Assembly: GCF_014851395.1 (NCBI RefSeq)
Contig: NW_024040040.1
Span: forward strand, 22,239,000 to 22,302,999
Reading direction: 5' to 3'
Source of the DNA: Micropterus salmoides
Taxonomy: Eukaryota > Chordata > Actinopteri > Centrarchiformes > Centrarchidae
Length of the DNA stretch: 64,000 nt
Within the stretch, counting starts at the first letter, position 1; each line of letters starts with the position of its first letter. The notes below the pieces were generated by a model that saw only the letters and a program-made list of their open reading frames with translations, had not been told where the DNA came from and made no database searches. Below, piece after piece: positions 34,514 through 46,749 of this stretch. The position numbers and the translations under genes are program-made.

Positions 34514-37401
34514 CTAACTATAAGCTTTATCAAAGAGGAAAGTCTTAAGCCTACTCTTAAATGTGGAGATGGTGTCTGCCTCCTGAACCCAAACTGGACC
34601 CTGGTTCCACAGGAGAGGAGCTTGATAGCTGAACGCTCTGGCTCCTAGTCTACTTTTGGAGACTCTAGGAACCACAAGTAACCCTGCATTCTGGGAGCGC
34701 AGTGCTCTGGTGGGGTAGAAAGGTACTATGAGCTCTTTAAGATAAGATGGTGCCTGACCATTAAGAGCTTTGTAGGTAAGAAGAATGATTTTAAATTCTA
34801 TTCTGGATTTTACTGGAAGCCAATGCAAAGAAGCTAAAACAGGAGAAATGTGATCTCTTTTCCTGGTTCCTGTCAGAACACGTGCTGCAGCATTCTGGAT
34901 CAGCTGAAGAGTCTTAATGGACTTTTTCGAGCAGCCTGATAATAAGGAATTGCAGTAATCCAGCCTAGAAGTAACAAATGCATGGACTAGTTTTTCTGCA
35001 TCATTTTTAGACAGGATGTTCCTGATTTTCGCAATATTACGTAGGTGAAAAAAGGCGGTCCTTGAAATTTGCTTAATGTGAGACTTAAACGACATGTCCT
35101 GATCAAAGATAACTCCAAGATTCCTCACAATGGTGCTGGAGGCCAGGGTGATGCCATCCAGGGAAACTATATCTTTAGATAATGCGTCACGGAGGTGCTT
35201 AGTCTCCAGAACAATAACTTCAGTTTTATCTGAGTTTAAGATTAGAAAATTACAGGTCATCCAGGTTTTAACATCCTGAAGGCACATTTGAAGTTTAGCT
35301 AACTGATGAGTTTCATCTGGCTTGATCAATAGATATAACTGAGTATCATCTGCATAACAATGAAAGCTTATGGAATGTTTCCTGATAATATTGCCTAAAG
35401 GAAGCATATATAAAGTGAAGAGGATTGGTCCGAGGACAGATCCTTGAGGAACTCCATGGCTAACTTTGGCATGCATGGAGGACTCATCGTTAACATGTAC
35501 AAACTGAAATCGATCTGATAAACAGGACTTAAACCAGCTTAGAGCGCTTCCTTTAATGCCAATGAAATATTCCAGTCTCTGCAATAGGATCTGATGGTCA
35601 ATGGTATCAAATGCAGCACTAAGATCTAATAAAACCAGTACAGAGACAAGTCCTTTGTCTGATGCAATAAGGAGGTCGTTAGTAATTTTCACCAGTGCTG
35701 TCTCTGTGCTATGATGAGCTCTAAATCCTGACTGAAAATCCTCAAATAAACTATTGCTCTGTAGAAAGTCACACAGCTGTTTAGCAACTGCTTTCTCCAG
35801 AACCTTAGAGAGAAATGGAAGGTTAGATATAGGTCTATAGTTGGCTAAAACATCCGGATCAAGTTTGGGCTTTTTTAGAAGAGGTTTAATTACAGCTACT
35901 TTAAAGTACTGTGGTACATAGCCTGTTGATAAAGATAGATTGATCATATCTAATATAGAGGTGCTGACTAAGGGTAAAACATCTTTAAGCAGCCTAGTCG
36001 GGATGGGGTCTAAGAGGCAGGTTGATGGTTTAGATGAAGAAATTATTGAAGTTAGTTGGTAAAGATTGAGGGAAGCAAAACAGTCTAAACATGTATCTGG
36101 TTCTACAGCTGTTTCTAAGGTTCCTGAGTTAAGAGATAAGTCGGTGCCAGTTGAGGGCAGGTCTTGGTGAATTTTGTCTCTAATAGCTAGAATTTTATCA
36201 TTAAAGAAGCTCATGAAATCTTAACTGCTGAGAGCTATGGGAATACTTGGCTCAATAGAGCTGTGACTCTCTGTCAGCCTGGCTACAGTGCTGAAAAGAA
36301 ACTTGGGGTTGTTCCTATTTTCCTCTATTAATGACGAGTAGTACGCTGCTCTAGCATTACGGAGGGCCTTCCTATAAGTTTTAAGACTATCTTGCCAAAT
36401 TAAACGAGAATTTTCCACTTTGGTGGAACGCCAATTCCTCTCAAGTTTCCGCGATATTTGCTTTAATTTGCGAGTTTCAGTATTATACCATGGAGCTAAC
36501 CGTCTTTGTTTTAGTATTTTCTTTTTTAGAGGGGCTACAGAGTCGAGTCATTTGCACCGAGCCTGCAGCACTATCAACAAGATGATCGATTTGGGAGGGA
36601 CTGAAACTAGCATAGGAGTCCTCCGTTACTTTGTGACTAGATAATGTATTTAGAGCTGATGGAATCGCATCCTTAAATTTAGCTATAGCACTATCAGACA
36701 GACATCTTGTATAGAAATTTTTGCCCAATGGCGAGTAGTTCAGCAATACAAACTCAAAAGTTATCAAACAGTGGTCGGACAAAGAGGGATTCTGTGGGAA
36801 CACCACTAAATGTTCAATTTCAATACCATACACCAAAACAAGGTCGAGGGTGTGGTTAAAACAGTGAGTCGGTTCATGAACACTCTGAGAGAAGCCAATG
36901 GAATCTAACAGAGAGATAAACACTGAAGCTGTCATTCTCAACATCCACATGAATATTAAAATCCCCTACAATAATAACTTTGTCCGTTTTAAGGACTAAA
37001 GTTGACAAAAACTCTGCAAATTCAGAATACGGGCCAGGTGCTCGGTACACTATAACGAAGAGAATTGGTTGCAGTGATTTCCAACTTGGGTGCGAAAGAC
37101 TAAGAACAAGGCTTTCAAATGAGTTATAGTTTGGTTTAGGTTTAGAGCTGATTAGTAGGCTAGAGTCGAAGATAGCTGCAACTCCACCTCCTCGGCCTGT
37201 GCCTCGAGGAATGTGAGTATTAATATGACTGGGAGGGGTGGATTCATTTAGGCTAACATATTCTCCATCACCCAGCCAGGTTTCAGTAAGACAAAATAAA
37301 TCAATATCATAATCTGATATTAGTTCATTTACTAGTACACCTTTAGAAGAGAGAGATCTGATGTTTAAGAGTCCACATTTAACTCTCCTATTCGTTTGCA
37401 C
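34514..37401 (-). pseudogene. L2-A ORF2: endonuclease-reverse transcriptase, frameshifted
   Basis: Four frame pieces in order: 37401-36874 and 36950-36483 (apurinic-type endonuclease; CLTETWL, GDFNIHVD, SDHCLITFE), 36418-36221, and 36214-34514 (reverse transcriptase; LPFLSKVLEKAV, GFRAHHSTE, LLDLSAAFDTIDH, GVPQGSVLGP, FHCYADDTQLY). Two frameshifts and a TAA between 36221 and 36214 disable it. Clade call rests on the SAAFDTIDH and CYADDTQ blocks shared with fish L2 elements. Family role: nicking target DNA and copying the element's RNA. Confidence 0.85.
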
Positions 37402-37649
37402 TATTGCTCTTGTGGTTTTAATTTTTTATGAGGTTTTTATGCACAGCTCCTCTTCTGTTTACCTTTTTAAATAATTTCGATGGTCGGGGGACAGACACCG
37501 TCACTATAGGATTTTCACTAAGTAACTCCTGAAATGGAGGAGCAGAGAAGTGTGTTAGACTGCGACTCTGCGTAGGGTTTTGGGTGGGTAACTGCTGAAA
37601 AAGAAGGGCAGAGAAGTGTGTTAAACTGCGACTCTGCCTCCTGGTCTCA

Positions 37650-38430
37650 ACTCTGGGTTGTCATGGATTTGGTCCACTAATAAACTTGGCCAGATTTCTA
37701 GAAATGAGAGCTGCTCCTTCCCAAGTGGGATGGATGTCGTTTCTCCGGATCAGACCAGGTCTTCACTGGTCAGATTTGGCAGGGGTCCAGAGAAAACTAC
37801 GGTGTCCGACATTGTTTTTGCATATGTACACACCGACCCAACATTAATCTTAGTGACCTCCGATTGGCGTAACCGGGAGTCATTACCGCCGACGTGAATA
37901 ACAATCTTACTGTATTTACGTTTATCCTTAGCCAGCAGTTTCAAATAAGACTCAATGTCGCCCGCTCTGGTCCCAGGGATGCACTTAACTATGGCCGCTG
38001 GCTTCGCTAAATTCACGTTTCTCAAAATGGAGCTGCCAATGATTAGAGTTGGTTTCTCAGCGGGTGTGTCGCTGAGTGGGGAATATTTGTTAGAAACGTG
38101 AACAGGTTGATGGTGCCCCGTGGACTTTGAATGCTTACGACTATTCCTCCTTCGGACAGTCACCCAGCCCCCCCTTCCTGGCTGCACAGGGGATGCCGGG
38201 GGACGGCTACCACAGGCTAACTCAGGCCGTTCCGCACCGACTACCAGGGACTGGCTAGCTACCAAGGTGCGGAGCCGGACTTCTAAATCACTGAGCCTCG
38301 CCTCCATGTCTATAAATAAACTACACTTATTACATGTACCATTACCGCTAAAGGAGGCAGAGGAGTAACTGAACATCTGACACACCGAGCAGGAGAAAGT
38401 AGGAGAGAGAGAGGGAGAAGGAGAAGCCAT
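37650..38430 (-). pseudogene. L2-A ORF1: zinc finger and SGNH esterase-like protein
   Basis: The frame begins MASPSPSLSP and has two CxxC pairs (CSVC near residue 14, CNKC near residue 34), a likely zinc knuckle. A coiled segment (MEARLSDLEVRLRTL) and basic stretch follow. Then comes an SGNH/GDSL-hydrolase-like core: IIGSSILRNV (nucleophile Ser) and VIHVGGND. In L2/CR1-clade LINEs ORF1 binds RNA and often has such an esterase. The frame ends at a TGA near 37750. The next piece in another frame (NDIHPTWEGA, the expected catalytic Asp/His block) shows that sequence between the GGND and DxxH blocks has been lost, with a frameshift. Not functional. Confidence 0.78.
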
Positions 38431-38984
38431 CGCTAGCTGCTAAGCTAAAGTCGCTAACGGCTAAGCTAAAGTACTGTAGCGTCAGTTACCAAAACTTTAG
38501 AACAACTATGAGATTGAACAGCAGTCACTAAAAGATGGAAAGAACTGTGAGCTTTGTTTGCTTAGGCAAAATTACTGTAAAGAATAAGTGTTTAGCGAAC
38601 AGTTGGCCGCTGTAATCAAACAAATGTAACTGTTATTTAGCGAGAGCAGCACAACACGGTTCAGGGCGGGACTCTCATCGACGCCACAGACACGCCCATT
38701 GACGAAAACTCGCAAATAGCACGGCTTTTCATCGTCAATGCCTTTAGAAGAAACAGCAAAAATTTGAAGTCGGTCGGACTAAATCCCTAGGAGGAGTTCG
38801 TTAAAGTGTGTGTAAATCATTCAAAATTTGACATAAAATTCAAAATGGCCGACTTCCTGTTGGGTTTAGGGCATCGCTCCAAGAGGCTTTTTTGTGCGTC
38901 TGGACATGATACATGTGCCAGAAATTTCATATATGTAGGTCAAACGTGCGTCGGGGGTGCTTCGTTAAAGGTCACTTCCTGTTG

Positions 38985-38999
38985 CCAGCAGGTGGCGCT
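38985..38999 (+). promoter_or_regulatory. CTCF-like motif, perfect consensus
   Basis: Identical 15-mer ccagcaggtggcgct on the far side of the LINE insertions. Confidence 0.5.
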
Positions 39000-39449
39000 A
39001 TGACTGTGAGTGAATGTCGGCATGTACATGTGTTCAGGGCGGGACTCTCATCCTACATGTACAGTTTGGTACAGATGTGAGCATGTACACTGAAGTTACA
39101 ACAACTTCCTGTGTCATGGCGAAGAGGTGATCTTTGACGCCACGCCACGGACACGCCCATTGACGAAAACTCACAGATAGCACAACTTTTCATCTTCAAT
39201 GCCTTTAGAAGACACAGCAGAAATTTGAAGTCGGTCGGACTAAATCCCTAGGAGGAGTTCGTTAAAGTACGGAGTGTGTAAATCATCCAAAAATTGCCGT
39301 AAAATTCAAAATGGCCGACTTCCTGTTGGGTTTAGGGCATCGCTCCAAGAGGCCTTTTGGTACGTCTGGACATGATACATGGCCAGAAATTTCATATATG
39401 TAGGTCAAACGTGCGTCGGGGGTGCTTCGTTAAAGGTCACTTCCTGTTG

Positions 39450-39464
39450 CCAGCAGGTGGCGCT
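39450..39464 (+). promoter_or_regulatory. CTCF-like motif, perfect consensus
   Basis: Identical 15-mer ccagcaggtggcgct, 465 bp after the copy at 38985. Confidence 0.5.
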
Positions 39465-39790
39465 ATGACTGTGAGTGAATGTCGGCATGTACATGTGTTC
39501 AGGGCGGGACTCTCATCCTACATGTACAGTTTGGTGCAGATGTGAGCATGTACACTGAAGTTACAACAACTTCCTGTGTCGTGGCGAAGAGGTGATCTTT
39601 GATGCCACGCCACGGACACGCCCATTGACGAAAACTCACAGATAGCACAACTTTTCATCGTCAATGCCTTTAGTAGGTTTTCGCACGGTTTGTGCTCGGG
39701 CCCTAATAATTCTAACAATTACAATAGGGTCCTCCAGCGGTCGCTGTTTGGGCCCTAATAATTCTAACAAACCCAATAGGGTCCTTGCAC

Positions 39791-40489
39791 TTTGTGCTAT
39801 AACGAGAAACGTTTATCATTTTTAGAAGATAATTTTCACCTTAATACAGGATCTTTTTCATGTTATCATATACTTCATATATATTATGTCTTTATAAGAA
39901 ACAAACTTTTCTTGCTAAAACCATATGTTGGTATGCTGTTATCACAAGAAACTTCCGTATTGTGGTAAAACCAGAAGGTAGCCTACATCAGCTAGAAAAA
40001 ACTGACTGGTTTAAGCTTTATTTGACATGGTCGATCGACGTACCATTAGAGTCATGGTGGGGTGGGAGACTGTCCCAGGGCGAGGGTGGAATGCATGGAG
40101 TTGTACAGACCTGTAGCCCAATCATTGACAATCAATGACACCAACTTGTTTGTGCTGGCTACTGTTATTTGAGACCCTGCCATAATTTGAAATACAGACA
40201 ATCTAACAATTTACATCATAAAGTACAACTAACAAACATGAGTAATATGTTCAGGTTATATGTTATATCCATTACAGCCGCTCTGTGATACAATGAAAAC
40301 CCCAAGAAGTTAGACAGGCTGTTGTTGCAGTGATGCAGCTGCATGGTTCTTGTTGAGTTTGCTAAGCTAAATTCTCTGATTGTGAATTGCCATCATGTTC
40401 AGTAAGGAAAACAAAATGCGCTTCTTAGCTGAATAGCAAAGCTGCCTTGGTTACAAGGCCTCACCTAACACTCACATCCAGACTCTAAT
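39791..40489. other. Intergenic, nothing recognised
   Basis: No domain-bearing frame or clear repeat on either strand. Confidence 0.35.
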
Positions 40490-41188
40490 GACACGGTCGA
40501 GACTGGTCGGAACTGGGATATTTCCCAGTTGAAACTTCCGACTTCCGACCTCAATGCGTTCCAGGTGCATGGTGGTGCATGACGCCCAAAGTGAACGAAA
40601 ACCATGGTTGACCGTGACAAAGTGTACACACAGTTGCACCCTCAGCAGTGTTTTAGGTGTTAATTAAAAGGATGGCAGTTTAACCGCAACAACTGACATA
40701 AATAGCCAATACGTTACTAGTTCTGTACCCCTCTAGCTACATCAGTTGGTAACCCTCAAGTCAGTCAATGTTGTAGGTTATATTCCTAATGTTTTGGCAT
40801 TTTTAACAATAACTTTTATGCAGAGAAAATGACTTTATGAGATTCTTTACTGTAGCCAGCTACCTAATAGGCCTAACATATTTCTACATCAATGTATATG
40901 CACAACAGGTTTTACTATATGACCGTATGTATTATTTTAATTTAAATACATGCAAATATACTTTTTGTTGCTTTTTAGTTTATGGTTTACCATTTACAAT
41001 GAGTGCTTCCATGGGCGCTGCCATTGTTTTGTGACGTAATTCAGCTGCTACTCATGAACTCGGGGTACATTTTTTCTCCGAGTTCACAAGTAGGAAATCC
41101 GACTAACAGGTGGCGTTCCAGGGTAGTTTTTCTAGTTGGAAGTTGGAAATTTCCCAGTTCCGAGTTGCCTGGAACGCAGCATAAGCAT
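40490..41188. mobile_element. Inverted-repeat DNA element, about 700 bp
   Basis: Left end: ggtcggaactgggatatttc, then acttccgacttccgacc and gcgttccagg. Right end: gcgttccaggg, gttggaagttggaaatttcc, cagttccgagttgcctggaa. Reverse-complementing one end reproduces the other (cggaactgggaaatttcc). There is no transposase. A copy of the right end lies at 671-790. Superfamily not assigned. Confidence 0.65.
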
Positions 41189-44034
41189 CCTGTATTCAGA
41201 AAAACTGTCTTGAAATGACCTCTGTCCTCACTATTCAATCTATCGATCCCCAGGCAAATTAGCTTTTGAACTGAAATGATAGGGACAAAATTTTAATCTT
41301 TAATTGTAATCTGCAGTTACTCAGGCGCAGTGGAAATCTCCATATACTCTCCTCTGACATTTGCAAAGCTTCTACATAAATACATGCTGATGTGCAAAAT
41401 TCTGTCTTTAAATAGCAAAATTGTTTGATCCATAATATATGATCAAGCAAACAAGCCTTATGAGATGAGTATTTATTTGGAGACTTTTGTACAAACAAAC
41501 CAGTGAAAATGTGCAGGAAGCCTTTTAATTGACATTTTGTTTATGCTTAGAGAAATGGGGTGGAGGTGGGCGTGGATAGGGGTGATGCAGGGCTCTGAAT
41601 GTGAATACTGGGGACTCGACTGGAAGGTAATTAAGCTGGCAACAGCGCTCCATCACTCAACCACGGTCCCAGAATTGTCATTGAAGTGCAACACACTCCA
41701 GGCAGCCATTACTGAGGCATATCGATCGCCACAGTGACATGGTAGTGCACTAAATAGGAGTGGGCAGAGATGAAGGTTGTGTGTGTGTGTTCCGGGGGGG
41801 GGGTTCTATGCTGCACAAAACCCTGCTGCAACAGAAACTTCCACTGCGTTCCCCGAACAGGAATTAAAATTAAAATGCAGGTAAACACCTCAGCAGCAAA
41901 GCCAGTTGATTGCATTTCTATCCCTGGGTAGCTGGAACCTTAATAGATGAATATGAAATCTTGAGAGTCAATATATATGCAGTTAAATGGTGAGGAACCG
42001 AGGTAGCAGTAATGGCCTCCAGAAATCCCCTTTACATCTTTTACTTTGGAAAATATTGTCCTCAGCTCACATCCAGCCTCCTCAATAGTTTTCTCATCCG
42101 TTGCAGCACAAGGTCTCTGACCTGAGGACCCTTTTTTTTACATCTTGTTGTTGATGTAAATGACTCTGAGGTGATGGCAGCAAAGGATCATGGGACTAAA
42201 TCCCGTGCCTCAACAAAATGTCTAAAACTGGTACAGGCATTACAATTAATTTTGCCATAACACTTCTTGACAGGATATTTGTCATATCCACAGATTTTTA
42301 AATACCTTATCGTTTATCCAGGGCTAGATTAACACAGTAGAGGGTACGAGATTGACCTCTGGGCCACTATAGATCCCCCAATTCCTCCAAATCACATTGC
42401 ATTGTGCATATATCCTGTAGACTTTAAGCACCCATCAGGCATACAGTACAGGCACAGCAGACTATTCATGGCAGCTCCATTATATACAAGTATTTTTATA
42501 CTGTCACTACCACTGGTTAATGGGTTAAAATGGGTTAGACCCTTATACTAGGACCTCTAAACAAGACAGGGCCTCAAAATTTGATCATAATTCATCTTAA
42601 AGTTTTGCATGTTTTAGCCAACAAGTCCTCCAAATTTGATGAAAACACATTGTTTGTATTTGTCCCCCACAACAATTTTCTGATTTGATGTCAGATGTTT
42701 TGTTAATCCACCCTCCTCCCAAACTCCTCTCTCTGTGGATTCTTTTGGCTCTATAATAGTGTATAATAGTGTTGGTATTTCCTCCTTTACCCCTGATGGA
42801 CAGGAGTCATCATTTCTATGGCTGCCGACTGTGTCACTTCCAGGTAAATATATTGTTATTGGGTGTTTTTCTGAAACAACTTTATTGGGAGGTCAGTCTC
42901 ATTTTAGCCAATTTACTTCAAATCACTGGTACTTTATTTTCCATCCCTTTAGTGGAGAGAGTGCAAAACTGAATGCTTTTAAGGAGAGACTGAAAGTGTC
43001 CACCATTATCCCCATTATACAATTCATAGCGTCTCACCCCTCTCTTAGACAATAGGCTTTTTTCCCCACTTTTGTGTACGGCCATTCAGAACTAATATAA
43101 ACACCATTGGACTAGAGCCTTTTCAACTTTAGAGTTCAAACAGCACTTTGTAGAAATTAGTTTTATGGGAGCATATTGAATCATTAAGGATGACACACTT
43201 CCTGGAAAAAATAATCCAGGCAGAGATTTGATTCCTCCAAACTGTATTATAATAAGGAAATCTGTAAAATGTAAACAAATTTTAAGGATACTGTTGTACA
43301 TAGTTTCAGGAATTGTTGGAGGAGATTTGTGAAGGAGATTTGTGAGTGGTAGACATTTGTTTTTGGAGACAGATGTAAAAATACGATTCGTGGGATGATT
43401 TTGCTAAAGGCTGATGGCACGATCCATCCATTCATTTGCGCTGACTTCATTGGAAAAATATGTTGTCTGCAATTTGCTGTGCTGAAATTGGACTTTGAGG
43501 CAGTCCATTTTATGGGCTTCATTTGTGTGTAATGGACTGGCCAGCAGGACCCTGGTAATCCATGATGAACTAATACTGTAAGCTGGGGGCATCTGAGGGA
43601 AGCAGCTGGCGTGCTCTAATGTCCTCGTTCCTCTTTACTTTCCCATTGTCTCATCACAATATCAAACCGGACGGATACAGTATAATTACACTGCTGAATG
43701 TGGCCATGTGACTGCTGAGCAAATGTACTGTCATCTTGTGTGCTAAGCTCTTGTGCAACTTTTCTGATGGCAGACATGTGGGAATATCTTCAGAATTACT
43801 CTGTTATTAGTGTTACACATTATTGGTCTGGTCTAAATAATGGTAGCCAGAATGTGTTAGTTCAAATATGGTGGCAAAATGTTTTGCAAGTTTTTGAGTA
43901 AAGGAACCAGGTGAAATTCATGTTGAAGATGTGTAGTAGCAGAAGAGGATGAAGAAAAGTCAATGGTGTGCCAACAAACTTGACAGGAAATGGCGTTCCA
44001 CCAATCTGGAAAAATCTTATTTAAAATAAGAAAA
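41189..44034. other. Intergenic, no gene recognised
   Basis: Short frames only. A GT run with a G9 run sits at 41779-41810. Near 42360-42560 there is weak resemblance to worn dispersed repeats (ggttaatgggttaaaatggg), not classed. Confidence 0.35.
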
Positions 44035-44158
44035 TAAGAACAACCCTAGGTTACTTTTCAGCACTGTAGCCAGGCTGGCAGAGAGTCACAGCTCTATCGA
44101 GCCAAGTACTTCTATAGCCCTAAGTAGTAACGATTTCATGAGCTTTTTTAATGATAAT
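44035..44158 (+). repeat. L2-A-type ORF2 fragment
   Basis: The + strand encodes LLFSTVARLAESHSSIEPS and then DFMSFFND. It aligns with the same residues of L2-A ORF2 read at 36320-36180 on the - strand. A 120-bp scrap of the same LINE family in opposite orientation. Confidence 0.8.
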
Positions 44159-44345
44159 GATATATACATATAAAAGAAAATTTAACCTGTCCCACCCAGC
44201 AGCCTGGTATATAGTATGAGAAGCTGGATGCCATGTTGTGCCAGAGTTTGGGGGTGGGGACAAGAGGAAACAGAGGAAGAAGCCTAAAGCATAAAGCATA
44301 ATGAATAATGCAACTACCTGTTGACAACCATGGACAACCTAAATT

Positions 44346-44349
<4 letters not shown>

Positions 44350-44385
<36 letters not shown>

Positions 44386-44386
44386 T
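44350..44386. repeat. (GT)n microsatellite
   Basis: An uninterrupted GT run of about 17 units. The His/Thr-rich frames on the - strand across it are artefacts. Confidence 0.9.
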
Positions 44387-44701
44387 GTGAGTGCGTATGT
44401 GTGTGCATAAGCCTGCAACAGAATGTAGTTGTAAATTAGAAAATGAGAAAAATGCTTTTTCCCCCCAGTTTTATAATTAAATAAAATTATTAGTGGCAAA
44501 ATGCAGCAAAACAACGCTGTGAAATTATTGAAATAAGTCTGCAACTCAAAGGATGTTTGATATGTACATGGTACAGCCAATGAATAATTATTCCACTACT
44601 TCCAGTGACTAGTCATTTTCCAGCTTCATGTTTTAAATTTATAATATGACGTAAGGTCATATATTGTGTGAATTGTTCAACAGTGCTGCTTAACTGCTTA
44701 A

Positions 44702-44955
44702 TGGGCCGGCTGTGGCTCAGGAGGTAGACCAGGTGGTTTGATCCCTGGCTCCTCCAGTCTGCATGTCGAAGTGTCCATGAGCAAGTTACTGAACCGCAAG
44801 CTACTGGTGTGTGAATTTGTGTGAATGTTAGTTTCTGTTTCTGATGAGCAGATGGCACCTTAGCCTCTGCCATGAGTATTTGAATGTGTGTGAATGAGTG
44901 AATTTGACATATTGTGGAAAAGTGGTTAAGGCGCTAAACAAGCACAGTCCATGTA
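44702..44955 (+). repeat. tRNA-derived SINE, diverged copy
   Basis: Begins gggccggctgtggctcagga ggtag, with an A-box-like tggctcaggagg and a B-box-like ggtttgatccc. It ends near aaggcgctaaacaagcacag tccatgtaccattta. Matches the better preserved copy at 50419-50706. Confidence 0.75.
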
Positions 44956-45299
44956 CCATTTACATTTATCTAGGTCAGGCTGAGTCTCATGGATGAAGAT
45001 CTCAATCCAAGATGTTTGAAATGAGGCACAGACGTACAAACCATAACAATAGAGAAAAAGGACTAGATTTTAGAATGAGTGCTTTTACTTTTGTTTCTTA
45101 AGTATATTATTATTATTATTATATTTTATTTTGATACTACTGTTGTAGTCAAGACCACCCAAACTGAGAGCATGAGAGTCATGACCAAGACCAAGAGTGT
45201 ATCAAGACATGGGAAAAAAAATCCACATTCCCATAAACACACCCACAAACAAACACCAAGAGCTGAAATCAACTTAAAATTAGTATTAAAAGTTAAAAA

Positions 45300-46165
45300 A
45301 CAGTCTCTCAGGAAACCGGAAACAAGCCCTCAGGGGAACAAAGCCAAGCCCCCTGGGAACACGCCCCAACATACAAAAGCAGCGACACGCACTCGCTCGC
45401 TCTCTTGGCTCTCTCTTCTCTTGTTCGCTCTTCCCTTGGACTTCAGCACGCGCTCAGCGTGGTCCATCTCCCAGCAACGCCCTAAGAAGTCTGGCCCGGC
45501 TTGCCGTGAAAACTCTTTTGTTCTTTTCAAGTCACACACGCAAAGCGCTGTGACCTCAGCTTTTCCCTCGTTTCCAGCAACTTACTTGCTTTTTATTTTG
45601 TTTTGTTTGTTAAAAGTTATCAGGCCATTAAGTTACACAATTTTAATTCAAGAACGACCAAGTTCTTTTAAGCTTTATTCCGTCGAGCTAACTTAGACTG
45701 CTCCCACCGAAGCCCGGACCCAGCCACGTGGGCCCGTCTTGCCAGCAGTAACCCAAAGGACATCCAAACCAGAACAGCCTAACTGCCAGACTGAGGACGG
45801 TCACCACTGGAGTGTTTTTCTTGATTCAGACACGGAGAACCCCTAGCAGAAAGCCAGTAATCGGGTAGCTTGCATGGAACCGTGCAACAGGCCAACGACC
45901 CCCAGTAAGGCAAAACCAAGGCATTCTGTGATCAGTGATATCCAATAGTCTGTTAATCCATTATCTTTAATCCTTAAAACTCCTAGACAAATTTAACCGA
46001 GTTAGTATCATCTAACTGCTTTCATTAGTTCTCTTTCTCCCTATGAATCAAGTTTGTTTAGACATTGTTTATTTCTTTGATGTATATTTAACCGCATTTA
46101 TATCCACCTTTAGTTAGTTAATAAATTTCACCGTAATCACAGGAATTGTGTGTGTGTATTGCTTA
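45300..46165 (+). repeat. LTR-like sequence, copy 1
   Basis: A GC-richer block with short structured motifs (cacgtgggcccgtcttgcca) followed by an AT-rich part. It ends ttagttagttaataaatttc, acaggaattgtgtgtgtg. The same end, slightly changed, closes the block at 49840-50910. AATAAA at 46120 would suit an LTR or a transcript end. No retroviral gene lies between the two, so LTR status is only a guess. A 205-codon frame (45079-45696) across it is low in complexity and not called. Confidence 0.35.
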
Positions 46166-46425
46166 ACTCCAAGTCCCTGTCACGGATTGTCTGAGCTGCA
46201 GAGATAGCTGGAGGTGAGTAAAAAGTGTTCTGTAGTGAAAAAGTAGCTGCCTGCTCTGCCAGCTGCCTGCTCTTATTGGCTGGATGTGGATGTCGAGTCA
46301 GCCGACTCCTCCAGATATTTGGCATGACGTCGGCAATGTGTCAGAAATGTGTCGGGGAGCCGTTTTGATGCATCGTTGTGTAGTTCACACATAACGACTG
46401 GCGACCGCCGACTGTCTTTAGTACA

Positions 46426-46705
46426 GTTTACTACTATCAAACACTCAATTTAATTTTTGTATTGATTAAATATTTTTAAATACTGACACTATTTGTCTTC
46501 CATATACTTCACTACAATTAAACTCTCAATTACATTTTTGCACTGATCAAATGTTTTTAAACATTGACACTATTTGTGTTCCATTCATTTTGTTGCTTTC
46601 AAACCCTCAATTTAATTTTTCATTACTCAAATAATTTTTAACATTGACTTAATTTGTCCTCCGTACATTTCATCACTATTGAACTACCTATTCTACTCAG
46701 CAGTA
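46426..46705. repeat. 80-bp AT-rich tandem repeat, about 3.5 copies
   Basis: Each unit has a ctcaatttaatttttg-type block, then tttttaaacattgacactat and ttgtcttcc. Copies differ by about 20 percent, so the array is old. Confidence 0.8.
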
Positions 46706-46749
46706 TCTACAAGCACGTACGTTTCTATTTTCTGTCTCCTGCTGGCCCA

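Larger units (their letters stand above)
30060..38658 (-). mobile_element. L2-A: full-length L2-clade LINE, split by L2-B
   Basis: Read on the - strand it has a 5'UTR (38658-38431), ORF1 (38430-37650), a broken ORF2 (37401-34514), a 3'UTR and an aattgaattgaa-type short-repeat tail at 30060. The host sequence gttca is duplicated at 30055-30059 and 38659-38663, the direct sign of a target-primed insertion into the array repeat. Its 3'UTR is interrupted from about 30349 to 33997 by a second LINE. The 30066-30330 part (tcacaacaacagttatctca, aggaaaaacttccttttaag) recurs at 62890-63120. Confidence 0.85.
38659..39790 (+). repeat. Array repeat, unit C, right part and array end
   Basis: Continuation of unit C after the LINE. 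It includes two further internal copies about 465 bp apart (ggtggcgctatgactgtgag at 38991 and 39456). It finishes with gttttcgcacggtttgtgct cgggccctaataat at about 39676-39712, plus a second diverged ggccctaataat end at 39750. Confidence 0.8.

Noticed and set aside
45079..45696. 205-codon + strand frame, Lys/His/Ser-rich with hydrophobic end
   Set aside because: It crosses an ATT run and an LTR-like repeat, has no recognisable domain, and its composition follows the DNA bias.
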